NCBI GenBank assembly: GCA_964019655.1
Contig: CAXHTR010000004.1
Location: forward strand, 682,001 to 746,000
DNA length: 64,000 bases
Direction of reading: 5' to 3'
Origin: Perkinsela sp. pyNocScin1
Lineage: Eukaryota > Euglenozoa > Kinetoplastea > Prokinetoplastida > Perkinselidae
Shown here piece by piece: positions 29,443 to 39,007 of the stretch. The stretch's first letter is position 1. Every line of letters begins with the position of its first letter. The notes under the pieces are model-generated. The model saw only the letters and a program-made list of their open reading frames with translations. It ran no database searches and was not told the DNA's origin. The translations under genes and the position numbers were made by a program.

Positions 29443-30366
29443 TCAGAATTGCCCCGTGCTGACTAGGTGGAACCCTGTTGCCTTTGACGGTTTTCCATCT
29501 GCCTGATAGATCTGCCCCATGAAGCGATCCTCGATGCGAAATGATCCAAAGCACAGGTCAGTATCAATGATAAGTCTTTGGCACGTAAACTGGTTGCCTT
29601 CGAGAAAGACGAATTTGAGCGTCTTCGGCACATTGCAGAAAGAAATATCCCCTGCAAAATTATTGTAAGCCAGATTCAATGTACTCATCGCGGGGGGCAG
29701 ACTGTGGAAACTGAGTGTCCCCAAGAGCTTGTTGAAAGAGGTGCTGAGAACGAAGAGCGTCGTTGGAAGCGCATCGAGATCTAATTCCTGCGTAAATCTG
29801 TTCTGGCTGATGTACATGCGCTCCAAGTCCCGCGGAAGACCTTGAGTTTCCATGGAGCCCCTAAAATCATTCCGTGATAAGTCCAATTTTCGCAGCGCAC
29901 GTGGAAGCGAGCTCGTTTGAAGTGTACCACTGAATGAAGAGCTACGAATAGTGATGTCTGTAACACTGGCAGGGGCATACTGAAAGTGTATTTTACCAAA
30001 CGAGCGAAAGCAACCCCGTGTGATGTTTCTCGACTACATGTCATCATCTTCGTCGTGTGAGTCATCGTCTGACTCGATAAAGATACGCAGGACGTGGCCA
30101 TTACTGCCCATTGTTAGGATTGACCACTGCTCGATTGGATAGAAACTGCCATCCTCGTCCTTTGCCATGCTTACGTCTGATAGGCCTTGAACAAAAGGCT
30201 CCATGAGGGCCTGCTGTGGTGAATTTGATGCATCAATGCGGCTGAATGAGGGGATATCTACGAAGGAAGCAGAAGGCTGTGCATTGCAGCATACAATGTT
30301 TTTGATGTGAATACAAAACAGATACTTGGGATCACGGGTAGGGAAGGAAGTCATAATGCGTATCAT
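29443..30366 (-). pseudogene. Class A LRR gene with an in-frame TAG
   Basis: ATG 30366 or 30354. N-terminal part 'PSFSRIDASNSPQQALMEPF', acidic 'IESDDDSHDEDDDM', then TAG (30034-30036). The same frame continues without a break: 'FQYAPASVTDITIRSSSFSG', LPRAL, LPRDL, LPTTL, LPPAM, VPKTL and 'IEDRFMGQIYQADGKPS'. One substitution would restore the frame. It could also be two products, but the downstream half has no ATG before 'MDLSRNDFRG...' so a pseudogene is preferred. Confidence 0.78.
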
Positions 30367-30390
30367 CAGTTTGGCTTTGTATGCCAAGCA
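30344..30390. repeat. Duplicated 3' flank, copy 1
   Basis: About 46 bases ('gaaggaagtcataatgcgta', 'atgccaag') nearly identical to 31731-31777. In this copy the bases double as the N-terminal codons of the gene at 29443-30366. Confidence 0.7.
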
Positions 30391-30459
30391 TCAGAAAACT
30401 ACAATCGTATCCTCAGTGTCGTCAGTATCAATGAGAAGCTTTTGGCATGCTAATATCTG
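30391..30459 (-). pseudogene. C-terminal relic of a class A LRR gene
   Basis: 22 codons ending at 30391: 'QILACQKLLIDTDDTEDTIV' then VF. The first half matches 'FTCQRLIIDTD' in the gene at 29443 and the second half matches the C-terminus 'WEDTIVDY' of 31789. About 45 bases just beyond its stop (30344-30390) recur at 31731-31777 beyond the stop of 31789. Confidence 0.5.
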
Positions 30460-30674
30460 ATAAGTGATAATTCATGCACATATAGCCTGAGAGCGACTAA
30501 ATCTGGATCCGTTGCGTGTTGCATGCAAAATATTCAGATACGTATCATTCTCAATTTTACAAAAAAACACCGCAAGGGTACTGAACTATGGATCCGCTGG
30601 TGCAACAAGGGAGATGTTCTGCGCGTATTATCTCTATGTGTAATAAACTTTATCATAACTTTTATTCGCATACC

Positions 30675-31625
30675 TCAATAATAGTAATCTCTCCCTCTTA
30701 CAGGCTCAGGAACAATTCCAAGAATGCGTGCTTCTTGCCCGTGGACGTCACCATCCTCATCCACAACCCGCTTCACCCCACTGTTCTTGAGCCATACGCT
30801 CTTTTCGCTCAAGTCGAATCGAGCGGGTACGATGGCTTCCTCCGCAAACGCGTTGTCGCTTGCTTTGACAGTCTTCAGACTCCTTGGTGGGTTTCTGAGG
30901 ATGAACTTCCCCGAAAATTTATTTCCAGCAATGAAAAGTCTCTCCAGCGTCCCCGGGATGTTAGACAGCGACACACTTCCCGTGAGCTTATTCGACGTGA
31001 GATAAAGATCCTGCAGGCCTTTCGGTAGATTTTCGAGATCTACTTCTCCTTCAAGCATATTGCGGGAAAGTTCGAGGGACTTCAGATCCGCCGGAAGGCA
31101 TCGCAGCACAATTTCACCTGTAAAGCGATTGTCGCTCGCGTTCAGATGCTGCAGCGCTGGTGGCAGATTAGTTAGGTCGCATTCCCCCGTGAACTTGTTT
31201 CTCGCGACATCGACCTCGATGAGATCTCGTGGAAGGCGAGCGAAATCCATCGTTCCCTCAAGCTCGTTGCTATCGACGTTCAGGAACTTGAGCTCTGGCG
31301 GAAGGGAAGACGCTTCTATTGTTCCGGCTATTTTTTGTCGCCGGACTTTGAGCCTAGTCACACGCGGTGGTACGTAGATGAAGTCGATTTGGCCCTCCAA
31401 GTGCAAATTGTAGTTGAAATCAATTTCATTGACAGTGCCGTCGTCCGAGCATTTGACGTTGTCCCAGTCGCAAACGTCGAGAAAATCGCCATCTTTGCTC
31501 ATAAACTGTTGCTTTGTCTCAGGGGTGAAGTCAGAAATCATGAGCTCTATGAGCTGCTGGTCTGTGAGTGTGCGCTTGTCTAGTCGCCCAAGTGCATCAG
31601 CAGTCAAGAAGAACATGAATGGCAT
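30675..31625 (-). CDS. Class A LRR protein
   Basis: 316 aa, ATG 31625, leader 'MPFMFFLTADALGRLDKR'. Head 'LTDQQLIELMISDFTPETK'. Cap 'CDWDNVKCSDDGTVNEI'. Eight repeats (VPPRV, LPPEL, LPRDL, LPPAL, LPADL, LPKGL, IPGTL, PPRSL). Tail 'SGVKRVVDEDGDVHGQEARI' followed by an aromatic end 'GRDYYY'. No anchor. Confidence 0.92.
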   Translation of the reverse strand: MPFMFFLTADALGRLDKRTLTDQQLIELMISDFTPETKQQFMSKDGDFLDVCDWDNVKCSDDGTVNEIDFNYNLHLEGQIDFIYVPPRVTRLKVRRQKIAGTIEASSLPPELKFLNVDSNELEGTMDFARLPRDLIEVDVARNKFTGECDLTNLPPALQHLNASDNRFTGEIVLRCLPADLKSLELSRNMLEGEVDLENLPKGLQDLYLTSNKLTGSVSLSNIPGTLERLFIAGNKFSGKFILRNPPRSLKTVKASDNAFAEEAIVPARFDLSEKSVWLKNSGVKRVVDEDGDVHGQEARILGIVPEPVRGRDYYY

Positions 31626-31730
31626 TGTATGCTTATTTAAGTACGAACCGATGCAAAAGGATTCACTCTATCTCTTTTACAAATGTGAATGATATGAATT
31701 AAAAGCGGGTACCTGAGAGCACTCAGTATA

Positions 31731-31777
31731 GAAGGAAATCATAATGCGTACCATCAGCTTGGTTTTGTATGCCAAGT
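31731..31777. repeat. Duplicated 3' flank, copy 2
   Basis: Partner of 30344-30390, immediately 3' of the LRR gene at 31789. Confidence 0.7.
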
Positions 31778-31788
31778 ACGCAACTTTA

Positions 31789-32619
31789 TCAGTAATCTAC
31801 GATAGTATCCTCCCAAGCGTGCCTATTGCCGTTTTCATCAAAAACATCTTGGATGCCATAGTGGCACAAGGTGAACGGCATGTCATCGCTCGATGATCGA
31901 AGCACAGCCTTTTTGCTCAGTCTGTTCGTCGCAATATTCACAAAAGCGAGATTCGGCGGAAAATCAAGAAGTGTAAAGACCCCTGTAAACGAATTCTGAT
32001 TGAAATCAATGCAGTTCATTCCTTTTGGTAAGCGCTCGATGTTGATTGACCCCGTCAGCTTGTTCCGACCAAGAAGGAGCTTTTCCATCGATGTGGGTAG
32101 ATCATTCATGGATATTTCCCCGCTGAATTTGTTCATACTCGCGACAAGGGCGATGAGTGCGTCAGGTAGATCAGACAAAGCAAGGCTCCCTTCAAAGGCA
32201 TTCCTGCTGATATTGATATCTTGCAGCCCCCGCGGGAACGACCTGAAATCGATAAAACCATGTAATTGATTCCAATCTACATTGAACTCGGTGAGATTGA
32301 GGGGTAAATGCGATGTGTTCAATGTCCCACGAAGGCGAGAGTCTTCGATAACCACTCGAGTAGTAAGTGGGGGAATAAGATTAAATGGAAACTGCCCCTG
32401 GGAGTAATCAGCGTTACTGAAGATCACTGCAGTGACGCGGTCATCTCTACATTCAACGATTTCCCACGCACACACGTCCTTAAATTCTCCATTTTCTTCT
32501 TTGAAATTTATCATCTGTCCACTTTCTATGTCCACGAGCATCTCCATCAGCGTTTGATCAGAAACGGACTCGAAATTAAATCTACCAAGTGCCTGATCTA
32601 AAGACAGTAAAGCCAACAT
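31789..32619 (-). CDS. Class A LRR protein
   Basis: 276 aa, ATG 32619, very short leader 'MLALLSLDQALGRFNFE'. Head 'SVSDQTLMEMLVDIESG'. Cap 'CAWEIVECRDDRVTAVI'. Seven repeats (IPPLT, LPLNL, FPRGL, LPDAL, LPTSM, LPKGM, FPPNL). Tail 'YGIQDVFDENGNRHAWEDTI'. 'ACATATAAGATAAAC' lies about 40 bases upstream and could be a TATA-like element. Confidence 0.92.
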   Translation of the reverse strand: MLALLSLDQALGRFNFESVSDQTLMEMLVDIESGQMINFKEENGEFKDVCAWEIVECRDDRVTAVIFSNADYSQGQFPFNLIPPLTTRVVIEDSRLRGTLNTSHLPLNLTEFNVDWNQLHGFIDFRSFPRGLQDINISRNAFEGSLALSDLPDALIALVASMNKFSGEISMNDLPTSMEKLLLGRNKLTGSINIERLPKGMNCIDFNQNSFTGVFTLLDFPPNLAFVNIATNRLSKKAVLRSSSDDMPFTLCHYGIQDVFDENGNRHAWEDTIVDY

Positions 32620-33015
32620 TTTGAAAAGGTAGCAGAGAAAATGAAGTTTATCTTATATGTACTGAATGGCCTTTCGGTGAGTTTAACATAATCTTCAATT
32701 TTTGTCAGCTTGCGCAGACTGCCCCAACCGCAAAAATTCCGCAATTTCTACTGTCATCATCAAAAAAATTTTTGATTTTTTGAAGAATAACCGATGGAGA
32801 GCTTCATCTTTTGCCGCTCCGAGAGCTTTCTGATATACAAGCAGCCAGGCGCGAAGTCTAAGCTGACAACGGTGCGTATTGTAAAGACATGTGTATCTCT
32901 ACATAATGAAAAATGAATAAAACACAGGGATGTAAGGACAAAGTTGGCTGCGAACCAAGCTTAAAGTCGGCTATTTATTATTCATTTTTTTATACTTTCG
33001 CTCCTGCGCTCACTC
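32620..33015. other. Intergenic region
   Basis: Apart from the promoter-proximal DNA of 31789 nothing recognised. Confidence 0.5.
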
Positions 33016-33846
33016 TTATGGGTAAATCACCTTTAAGTTCTCATTCTGCGGTTGGTTTGGCTTGCGCGTACGGAACATGTAGCTGTGCGTAAGGTCCAGC
33101 TGGGCCGGCAACTCAGCAATTTTTATCACCCCAGAAAAATCGTTGGAGTGAATAGAAAGTGTGCGAAGGCTTGCAGGAAGTGAGTCGAGACACAGTGTCC
33201 CCGTGAAAAAGTTTATTGAGAGTCCCAAAAAATGCAAACCTGGTGGAAGCTGAGCGAGTGAGACACTCCCCCAGAATCCGTTGTTGTCGAGCGAAAGCAC
33301 GCTCAGTTTGCTCGGCAAACGCTCGAGGTCGACAGAGCCCTCAAACTTGTTGCTTGGGATTTCCAAGATCGAAAGGGGCGCCGACAGGCACGTCAGGTCA
33401 GCGGTGCCGGAGATTGAAGTTTGTTGAATAAAAACTTCCGCCGCAGACTGCGGCATCGCCGTGAAGTCGATAGTGCCCTCGAAGCTGGCCTTATCGATTT
33501 GCAAAAAGTAGACGCTGTCTGGGATAGAAGCCATGTCGAGAGACCCTGAGACACGAAATCGCTTGAGCTTGAGGTATGCGAGCGTCGGCGGGAGGTACTT
33601 GGTCTCGATGGGCGCGTCTGGGTGCTCGTCAGCACCAAACCAACTGATCTGCCTGACGTCCGCCCCACTGCATTCAACGCCGGGCCAGTCGCACTTGTCG
33701 CGATAGTCACCGTTGGCGTCGATAAATGCGCGCTTGAGGCCTGGTTCGGAGTCTTGCACGAGGAGCTCCATGAGTGTCTGCTGCGAGAGCATGTGCGGCT
33801 CTATGCGACCAGGCGAAGGATCGATTGACAGAAGGATTTGGGACAT
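33016..33846 (-). CDS. Class A LRR protein, SQQ subgroup
   Basis: 276 aa, ATG 33846, leader 'MSQILLSIDPSPGRIEPH'. Head 'MLSQQTLMELLVQDSEPG'. Cap 'CDWPGVECSGADVRQISW'. 'DAPIETKYLPPTLAYLKL' opens the repeats (LPPTL, IPDSV, MPQSA, LSAPL, LPSKL, LPPGL, LPASL). It ends with a short basic tail ('MFRTRKPNQPQNENLKV'), not the DExG module. Tandem sister of 34019-34885. Confidence 0.9.
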   Translation of the reverse strand: MSQILLSIDPSPGRIEPHMLSQQTLMELLVQDSEPGLKRAFIDANGDYRDKCDWPGVECSGADVRQISWFGADEHPDAPIETKYLPPTLAYLKLKRFRVSGSLDMASIPDSVYFLQIDKASFEGTIDFTAMPQSAAEVFIQQTSISGTADLTCLSAPLSILEIPSNKFEGSVDLERLPSKLSVLSLDNNGFWGSVSLAQLPPGLHFLGLSINFFTGTLCLDSLPASLRTLSIHSNDFSGVIKIAELPAQLDLTHSYMFRTRKPNQPQNENLKVIYP

Positions 33847-34018
33847 TGGAGCTTTGAGAAAGGATAGCTGTGAGCACTTGTTACTTTGTCCTTTTTATTG
33901 ATCAAAATCGTAAAATTGAGCTGAAATTAAATAATTTCCTTATTCTATTTTTTAAAATTCCTCATGTACACGTGACTTTTTCATGTGACTTCCTGAGGTA
34001 AACTCATCACGAACCGCA

Positions 34019-34885
34019 TCATGCATCTTCGTATGGCTCCGGCATGAAAATCTGCAGATTCGCGTTTCTCTGACCGGGGTCATGATCATCTGTGTAAGGG
34101 TCCCATGGGTAAATCACGAGTTTGAGCTGCCGCGGTACCTCTTCGAGTTTGATCACCCCCGAAAAGTTGTTTGTGTAAATTGCGAGCCTCTGAAGGCGTG
34201 GGGGCAAAGCTTGCAGGCATAACGTCCCCGAGAAAAAGTTCGTTGACAGGTCCAACGCGCGTAGCCCCGACGGGAGCTTCTCAAGTGAGACACTGCCGCA
34301 GAACTCGTTGCTGTTGAGCGACATCTGGTGCAGTAAGCTCGGTAAATGCTCGAGGTCAATAGACCCCTGAAACTTGTTGTGTGCGATATTAACGAGTGTA
34401 AGATCGCTAGGCAGGTGCGCTAAGTCCACAGTCCCACTGATTGAAGTCTTATAGATGTGCAGCTCTCGAGCAGACTTCGGTATTGCCGTAAAATCGATAG
34501 TGCCTTCAAAGCTTGCATTCATCAGCTTCATGTAGTCAACACTTTCCGGGACGGCGGCCATGTCAAAGGACCCTGAGACTCGAACATTTTCCAGCCTGAG
34601 GTAGTGAAGCGTCGGTAGGAAGTACTTTGCCTCGATGGGTGCATCTGGGTACATACTGCTGCCAAATATTTCGATATTTCTGACGACTTCGCGCATCTTT
34701 ATCTGAATGCAGTACACGCCTGGCCATTCACATTTCTCAATAAAGTCACCGCTTTCGTTTTGAAACCGTCGGGAAAAGTCCGGATGGAAGTCTTGTACAA
34801 AAAGCTCCATGAGCGTCTGCTGTGAGAGCATTTTCCGATCGAAGCGACCGATAGATGGGTCGATAGCGAGAAGAAAGAATGTCAT
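34019..34885 (-). CDS. Class A LRR protein, SQQ subgroup
   Basis: 288 aa, ATG 34885, leader 'MTFFLLAIDPSIGRFDRK'. Head 'MLSQQTLMELFVQDFHPD'. Cap 'CEWPGVYCIQIKMREVV'. 'DAPIEAKYFLPTLHYLRL' parallels the sister gene at 33016, and the repeats match it one to one. C-terminus 'WDPYTDDHDPGQRNANLQI', again without DExG. The two are an obvious tandem duplication. Confidence 0.9.
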   Translation of the reverse strand: MTFFLLAIDPSIGRFDRKMLSQQTLMELFVQDFHPDFSRRFQNESGDFIEKCEWPGVYCIQIKMREVVRNIEIFGSSMYPDAPIEAKYFLPTLHYLRLENVRVSGSFDMAAVPESVDYMKLMNASFEGTIDFTAIPKSARELHIYKTSISGTVDLAHLPSDLTLVNIAHNKFQGSIDLEHLPSLLHQMSLNSNEFCGSVSLEKLPSGLRALDLSTNFFSGTLCLQALPPRLQRLAIYTNNFSGVIKLEEVPRQLKLVIYPWDPYTDDHDPGQRNANLQIFMPEPYEDA

Positions 34886-35002
34886 TTTGCCAAGAGAGAA
34901 AAAAGATACAATGAAAGTTGCCTGTGGATAGCCTTGTTTTCTGTAATCGTGCGTTTGTTTCTAATCGTATGCGTTGATTGGATGATGATGATTAATTCTG
35001 GT

Positions 35003-35902
35003 TCAATCTCGGGCCGAAAGGGTCAGATCCCACTGCTGCGCCTCTGGCAGCGGGTTTCCATCGAAGCACAGGGCATATATGCTCTTCATCGACTGCACAG
35101 AGATTTTGACCCCTGTGATCCTGTTGTTTGAAACATCGAAAATCGCCAAAGACTTCGGCGCTGCTGTGATACGGAGCTCGCCGCAGAATTCATTACCACT
35201 TGCCTCAAAGTGTTTGAAGTATGGTGGCAGTGCACTTGTACACAAACTCCCTGTGAAGGAGTTCGAATTGATGCAAAGCTTCGACATCTGCGGTGGCAGG
35301 CTATCGAGGTCGATAGTTCCCCCAAATTGATTTTTCGAGATTTTAAGGTATCGAAGGGTCCGAGGCAGCGCAGCTGTCTCAACTTTCCCTGAAAAAGCAT
35401 TGCTATCGAGGTTGAGCTCAAGGAGACCGATTGGGAGCGTGCAAAAGTCAACATTGCCCGTGAGCCGGTTATTCGCCAGATTGAGCCGCTGCATTTCTTC
35501 GGGTAGTGCAGATGTCTGTAGCGCTCCTTCAAATAGGTTCCCCTCCAGAGAGACATCGGTGAGACGTGCTGGCCAGCACGAAACCTGCAGCTGGCCGCTG
35601 AGCCGATTCCCTTTGAAGTCGATACGCCGCACTGTCGCAGGCAGGAACTCGAAACTGAGCGATCCATGTAGTTGGTACGCGTAACTTCTCCGCTCCTTGG
35701 CATACTTAATTTTTACGACGTTGCCGTCTGCATCGCGTGGAAACATTTCCGACTTCGAGAAATTGACGTGGTGCTTGTTTATGGTGTTTTGGAAGAAAGC
35801 TTCCAGGAGTGCTTCTTCTGGTAGGCATGATGGGTCGAAGCGGCCGAGGCTTTCGGTGTCAGCAGTGCAAAGAAGGGCAAAGCGGTACATTTGCATTTTC
35901 AT
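35003..35902 (-). CDS. Class A LRR protein without Cys cap
   Basis: 299 aa, ATG 35902. 'MKMQMYRFALLCTADTESLG' is the best conventional signal peptide among the class A genes, with a basic n-region. Head 'SCLPEEALLEAFFQN'. The cap is replaced by 'PRDADGNVVKIKYAKERRSY'. Eight repeats (LPATV, WPARL, LPEEM, LPIGL, LPRTL, LPPQM, LPPYF, APKSL). Related to the 3942/5624 pair by the WP second repeat and Cys-poor cap. Confidence 0.9.
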   Translation of the reverse strand: MKMQMYRFALLCTADTESLGRFDPSCLPEEALLEAFFQNTINKHHVNFSKSEMFPRDADGNVVKIKYAKERRSYAYQLHGSLSFEFLPATVRRIDFKGNRLSGQLQVSCWPARLTDVSLEGNLFEGALQTSALPEEMQRLNLANNRLTGNVDFCTLPIGLLELNLDSNAFSGKVETAALPRTLRYLKISKNQFGGTIDLDSLPPQMSKLCINSNSFTGSLCTSALPPYFKHFEASGNEFCGELRITAAPKSLAIFDVSNNRITGVKISVQSMKSIYALCFDGNPLPEAQQWDLTLSARD

Positions 35903-35937
35903 AGAAACAACTTGAGATGATCATAAATATGTCCTTC

Positions 35938-36618
35938 TCATGAAATTACATCCAATTCGCTCAATGTTGGGGCACAGAAGTCCAACGGATTCGTTTCGCG
36001 TAAACACAGCACGAGGCTTGTCTCGTGTTGAAGCAAAGACGACAATTTCTGGGTTGCAGGGACCAAGAGCGATTCTATTGAGCTTCTAGGGTAGCATTCC
36101 AACGTGAAGCACATCGTACATTTTGATTTTTTCACCGATTGCCAAGCTCGTCAGAGTTTCTGAGAGATTATCGATACCTGTCAGGCCTGTATCGCATTCT
36201 CCTGCACAAAGAATCTTTTCATGCCGGGTGGCAGACAGCGCAGATCAAGCGTCCCCGTGATTCCACACAGAATGATGCAGAGAAGCTGAAGGCTTTCTGG
36301 GAAGACCCGAACGTCAATAGCACCAGTGACATTCTGCCTTTGCAGATTGATCTGGACGAGATTTTTCGGCATCATTGCGAACTCTATTGATCCGATGAGA
36401 GACAGCCCTTCGTCACTCGTCCATACAATACTGCGGATTTCGTCGGTATCACCGCACTGAATGCCGCGCCACGTGCAGGCGTCGTCCTCGTCTCTTTCAT
36501 CCCATAAAACATTGGCAGTCTCCGAAACGAAGAAAAGCTCCAGCATCTGCTGGTCACATAAGGTGCTCGCGTCAACACGGCCGAGTCCCACAGTATCTGC
36601 TGTGAAAATGTAAAGCAT
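35938..36618 (-). pseudogene. Class A LRR pseudogene (frameshifts)
   Basis: ATG 36618, leader 'MLYIFTADTVGLGRVDAS', head 'LCDQQMLELFFVSE', cap 'CTWRGIQCGDTDEIRSI'. Four repeat starts (MPKNL, FPESL, LPPGM and a degenerate one). At about 36176-36186 the frame shifts: 'FVQENAIQA' stops, while 'TGIDNLSETLTSLAIG' continues in another frame. A third frame then carries 'CAPTLSELDVIS' down to 35938. Decayed 3' half. Confidence 0.7.
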
Positions 36619-36812
36619 TTTCTTGATGATAGAAAAGCTGAACGTAAAGGCTGTGTTGTGTGCACATCTAGGAGAGCTTGTCAAATATGATCGAAGTTGG
36701 AAATTATGACTGCTTGCAGCCACTGCTTGTTTTCGAATGATGCGAAGAAATGTTAAGGCACAGCCATTCGCTCTCATTCGCCAGTAATGTCTTACAATAC
36801 GTGCCCAACTCT

Positions 36813-37658
36813 TCACTGCGCGTACTCCTGCTCATCCTCTAGAGTCACGATCCGCGTGTTCAGCTCTACGCGCACACAACTCTTCGCAAATTCAAACTTT
36901 CGCGTTATGAATATCTTCTCTATCGGATTTTCGAGCATGTATATGTGCCCCTGCTGGTGCCTCGTGAACTTTGTGCCCATGTACAGCGCTCGAAATCGAT
37001 TGCTCCAAAGGTCGAGAACATCCACTCGCGAGATGTTGCGCAGGTCAGCGTCGCCGCTCAGCTGATTTTCAGCAAGGTTGATGACGCAGATCCCCTTGGG
37101 CAGGAAGTGCAGATCAACGCCCCCGGTAAGTTTATTGTGTGAAAGGTTCAGTTTTGTGAGTGAATCTGGAAGCTGTGTGATGTCTATCTCGCCAGAGAGC
37201 GCATTGAAGCTCAGGTCGACGATTCTGATGTTCGGTGGCAATGCTGGGAGGGCAACGCTGCCGGCATATTCATTGTTTTGCATGTGCAGCTCTTCTATAC
37301 TATGCGGGAGCTCACCGAGCGGTATGAACCCACGAAGCGCATTGTTTTCCACAGAGAATTTCTCGATTGTCTGTGGCAAGTAGCGAACGTTGAGGACTCC
37401 TGCCAGACCCTTTCCCTTCCAGTTTATAGTGGTCACCTTCTGCTCTTCGTCGCATGCCACGCCGGGCCACGTACACTCGTCCTTAAGAGACCGCTTGCTC
37501 CATGGGAGCTTCTTCGAGCGGTAGAAAGGCGTTTGGTCAGCGATTTCGGCGATGAGCATCTCGAGGAGAGACTGCTGGGAAAGCGTGCAGAAGCTCGCCT
37601 TTGCCGCTTTGGTTGCCGGCTGTGTGTCTGCTGCGAGTAGAAGGATGGTGAGGAACAT
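36813..37658 (-). CDS. Class A-related LRR protein with a distinct C-domain
   Basis: 281 aa, ATG 37658, leader 'MFLTILLLAADTQPATKA'. Head 'TLSQQSLLEMLIAEIAD'. Cap 'CTWPGVACDEEQKVTTINW'. Five good repeats (LPQTI, LPHSI, LPPNI, LPDSL, LPKGI). Instead of the DExG tail there is a domain of about 80 residues ('VLDLWSNRFRALYMGTKF', 'SCVRVELNTRIVTLEDE'). The same architecture occurs at 60396-61244, so this C-domain is a conserved alternative cap. Confidence 0.9.
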   Translation of the reverse strand: MFLTILLLAADTQPATKAAKASFCTLSQQSLLEMLIAEIADQTPFYRSKKLPWSKRSLKDECTWPGVACDEEQKVTTINWKGKGLAGVLNVRYLPQTIEKFSVENNALRGFIPLGELPHSIEELHMQNNEYAGSVALPALPPNIRIVDLSFNALSGEIDITQLPDSLTKLNLSHNKLTGGVDLHFLPKGICVINLAENQLSGDADLRNISRVDVLDLWSNRFRALYMGTKFTRHQQGHIYMLENPIEKIFITRKFEFAKSCVRVELNTRIVTLEDEQEYAQ

Positions 37659-37836
37659 GCAAAATATTATGTTAAATGATATTTCCAGAAGTACAAAAGA
37701 GCTCCGTTTTTATTGTTAACAATCACTGTGAAAATCACTTTGCGAATATTTTCCAACCAATACCATATTTCATTTCAAGCCCACATTATGACATATTTAG
37801 CCCAAAGTTGAGTACTATTCACATTATCTTGTGCTC

Positions 37837-38706
37837 TCAGAGCCACTCCGGATAGTCCGTATCGTTCTCTTTGTTCTCTCGAGAAGCACTGTGTGTGCGC
37901 TTATCGTCCCACTCGACAGCAAAGCTCTTTGAGCGCTTTCCACTCTCGTCAACGATTCCAGTCACCGCAGGATTTCCCATGAGACTGATGCGCGCGTCAC
38001 CCCACTTCAAGCTGCTCGCGACGACAGCGTTGCCACGAAAAGAGTTCTCCATCGCGTACAGCTCAGTTAGCCTCGCAGGCGGATGCAAGAGCGAGAAACT
38101 GCCCGAAAAATTGTTCCACGAGAGTTTGAGGCACTCGAGCGAATTTGGGAGTTTTTCGAGCGAAATGCTCCCATCAAATTTATTTTCACTCAGATTGCAT
38201 TTTTTGAGGCCCTGGGGAAGCGACGTCAAGTTACAGCTGCCGTGAAATTTGTTTCGAGAAATGTCAAAGTCAGAGAGCACTGACGGGAGCTTCGCCAAGT
38301 CGACCTCGCCACTAAAGGCGTGGTGGGTAATGCTGAAAAGCTCAAGCGAGTGCGGCAGCGATTGTGTGTCGAGTGATCCAGAGTACTGCCCCGTCATATC
38401 GCCTCCCCACCTGGGATCCCTCAGGTCGAAGCTTTTCACACTTCGTGGGATATATGCGAGTGCGAGCCTCTCATCAATGGGCGGCAGTACCATGTTGACG
38501 CGTGTGATCGTGCCCTTTGAATCGCAGTGGACGCCCTGCCAATCACACACTTCGATGAAATCGCCGACTTCGTCCTGGAACAGTCCCATGGACACAGGGC
38601 GAAACTCACCAACGAGAAGCTCCATGCACGCCTGGTCGGGGAGATCGTCGACGTTCATACGGCCTATCGAGTTCTGCAAGCTATCAACGAGAGCGAAAAT
38701 GTGCAT
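37837..38706 (-). CDS. Class A LRR protein
   Basis: 289 aa from ATG 38706 ('MHIFALVDSLQNSIGRMN'). An upstream in-frame start near 38817 would add 37 residues and looks less likely. Head 'DLPDQACMELLVGEF'. Cap 'CDWQGVHCDSKGTITRV'. Six repeats (IPRSV, LPHSL, LPSVL, LPQGL, LPNSL, PPARL). Tail 'AVTGIVDESGKRSKSFAVEW' and a polar extension ending 'KENDTDYPEWL'. Confidence 0.9.
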   Translation of the reverse strand: MHIFALVDSLQNSIGRMNVDDLPDQACMELLVGEFRPVSMGLFQDEVGDFIEVCDWQGVHCDSKGTITRVNMVLPPIDERLALAYIPRSVKSFDLRDPRWGGDMTGQYSGSLDTQSLPHSLELFSITHHAFSGEVDLAKLPSVLSDFDISRNKFHGSCNLTSLPQGLKKCNLSENKFDGSISLEKLPNSLECLKLSWNNFSGSFSLLHPPARLTELYAMENSFRGNAVVASSLKWGDARISLMGNPAVTGIVDESGKRSKSFAVEWDDKRTHSASRENKENDTDYPEWL

Positions 38707-38912
38707 TTTAGTGGAAAAGTTGAGATTCGTATGAGCTGACGTGAAAGAGAGGTGGGAAATAAAGGTAAAGCATGGAAAGTCTTTTAAGCACTTTATCTTA
38801 TTTTTTATATTCATCATTCAGAAAATTATTCTCCTTTGGGGAAAATAGGATTCTATATATGGGAATTCGATCCTACGAAACACGTGCGCATACAGAAAAC
38901 ACCGAGCACCCG

Positions 38913-38925
38913 CCCCCCCCCCCCC
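38913..38925. repeat. Poly-C run (13)
   Basis: C13 in an otherwise gene-free gap; length likely unstable. Confidence 0.8.
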
Positions 38926-39007
38926 TGTTACCCTGGAACAGCTGTAATTCTCTAAGATAATACGTCTTTCCTATTGCTTTCTTACAGTAACCAAGTGTTA
39001 GGGGGTC

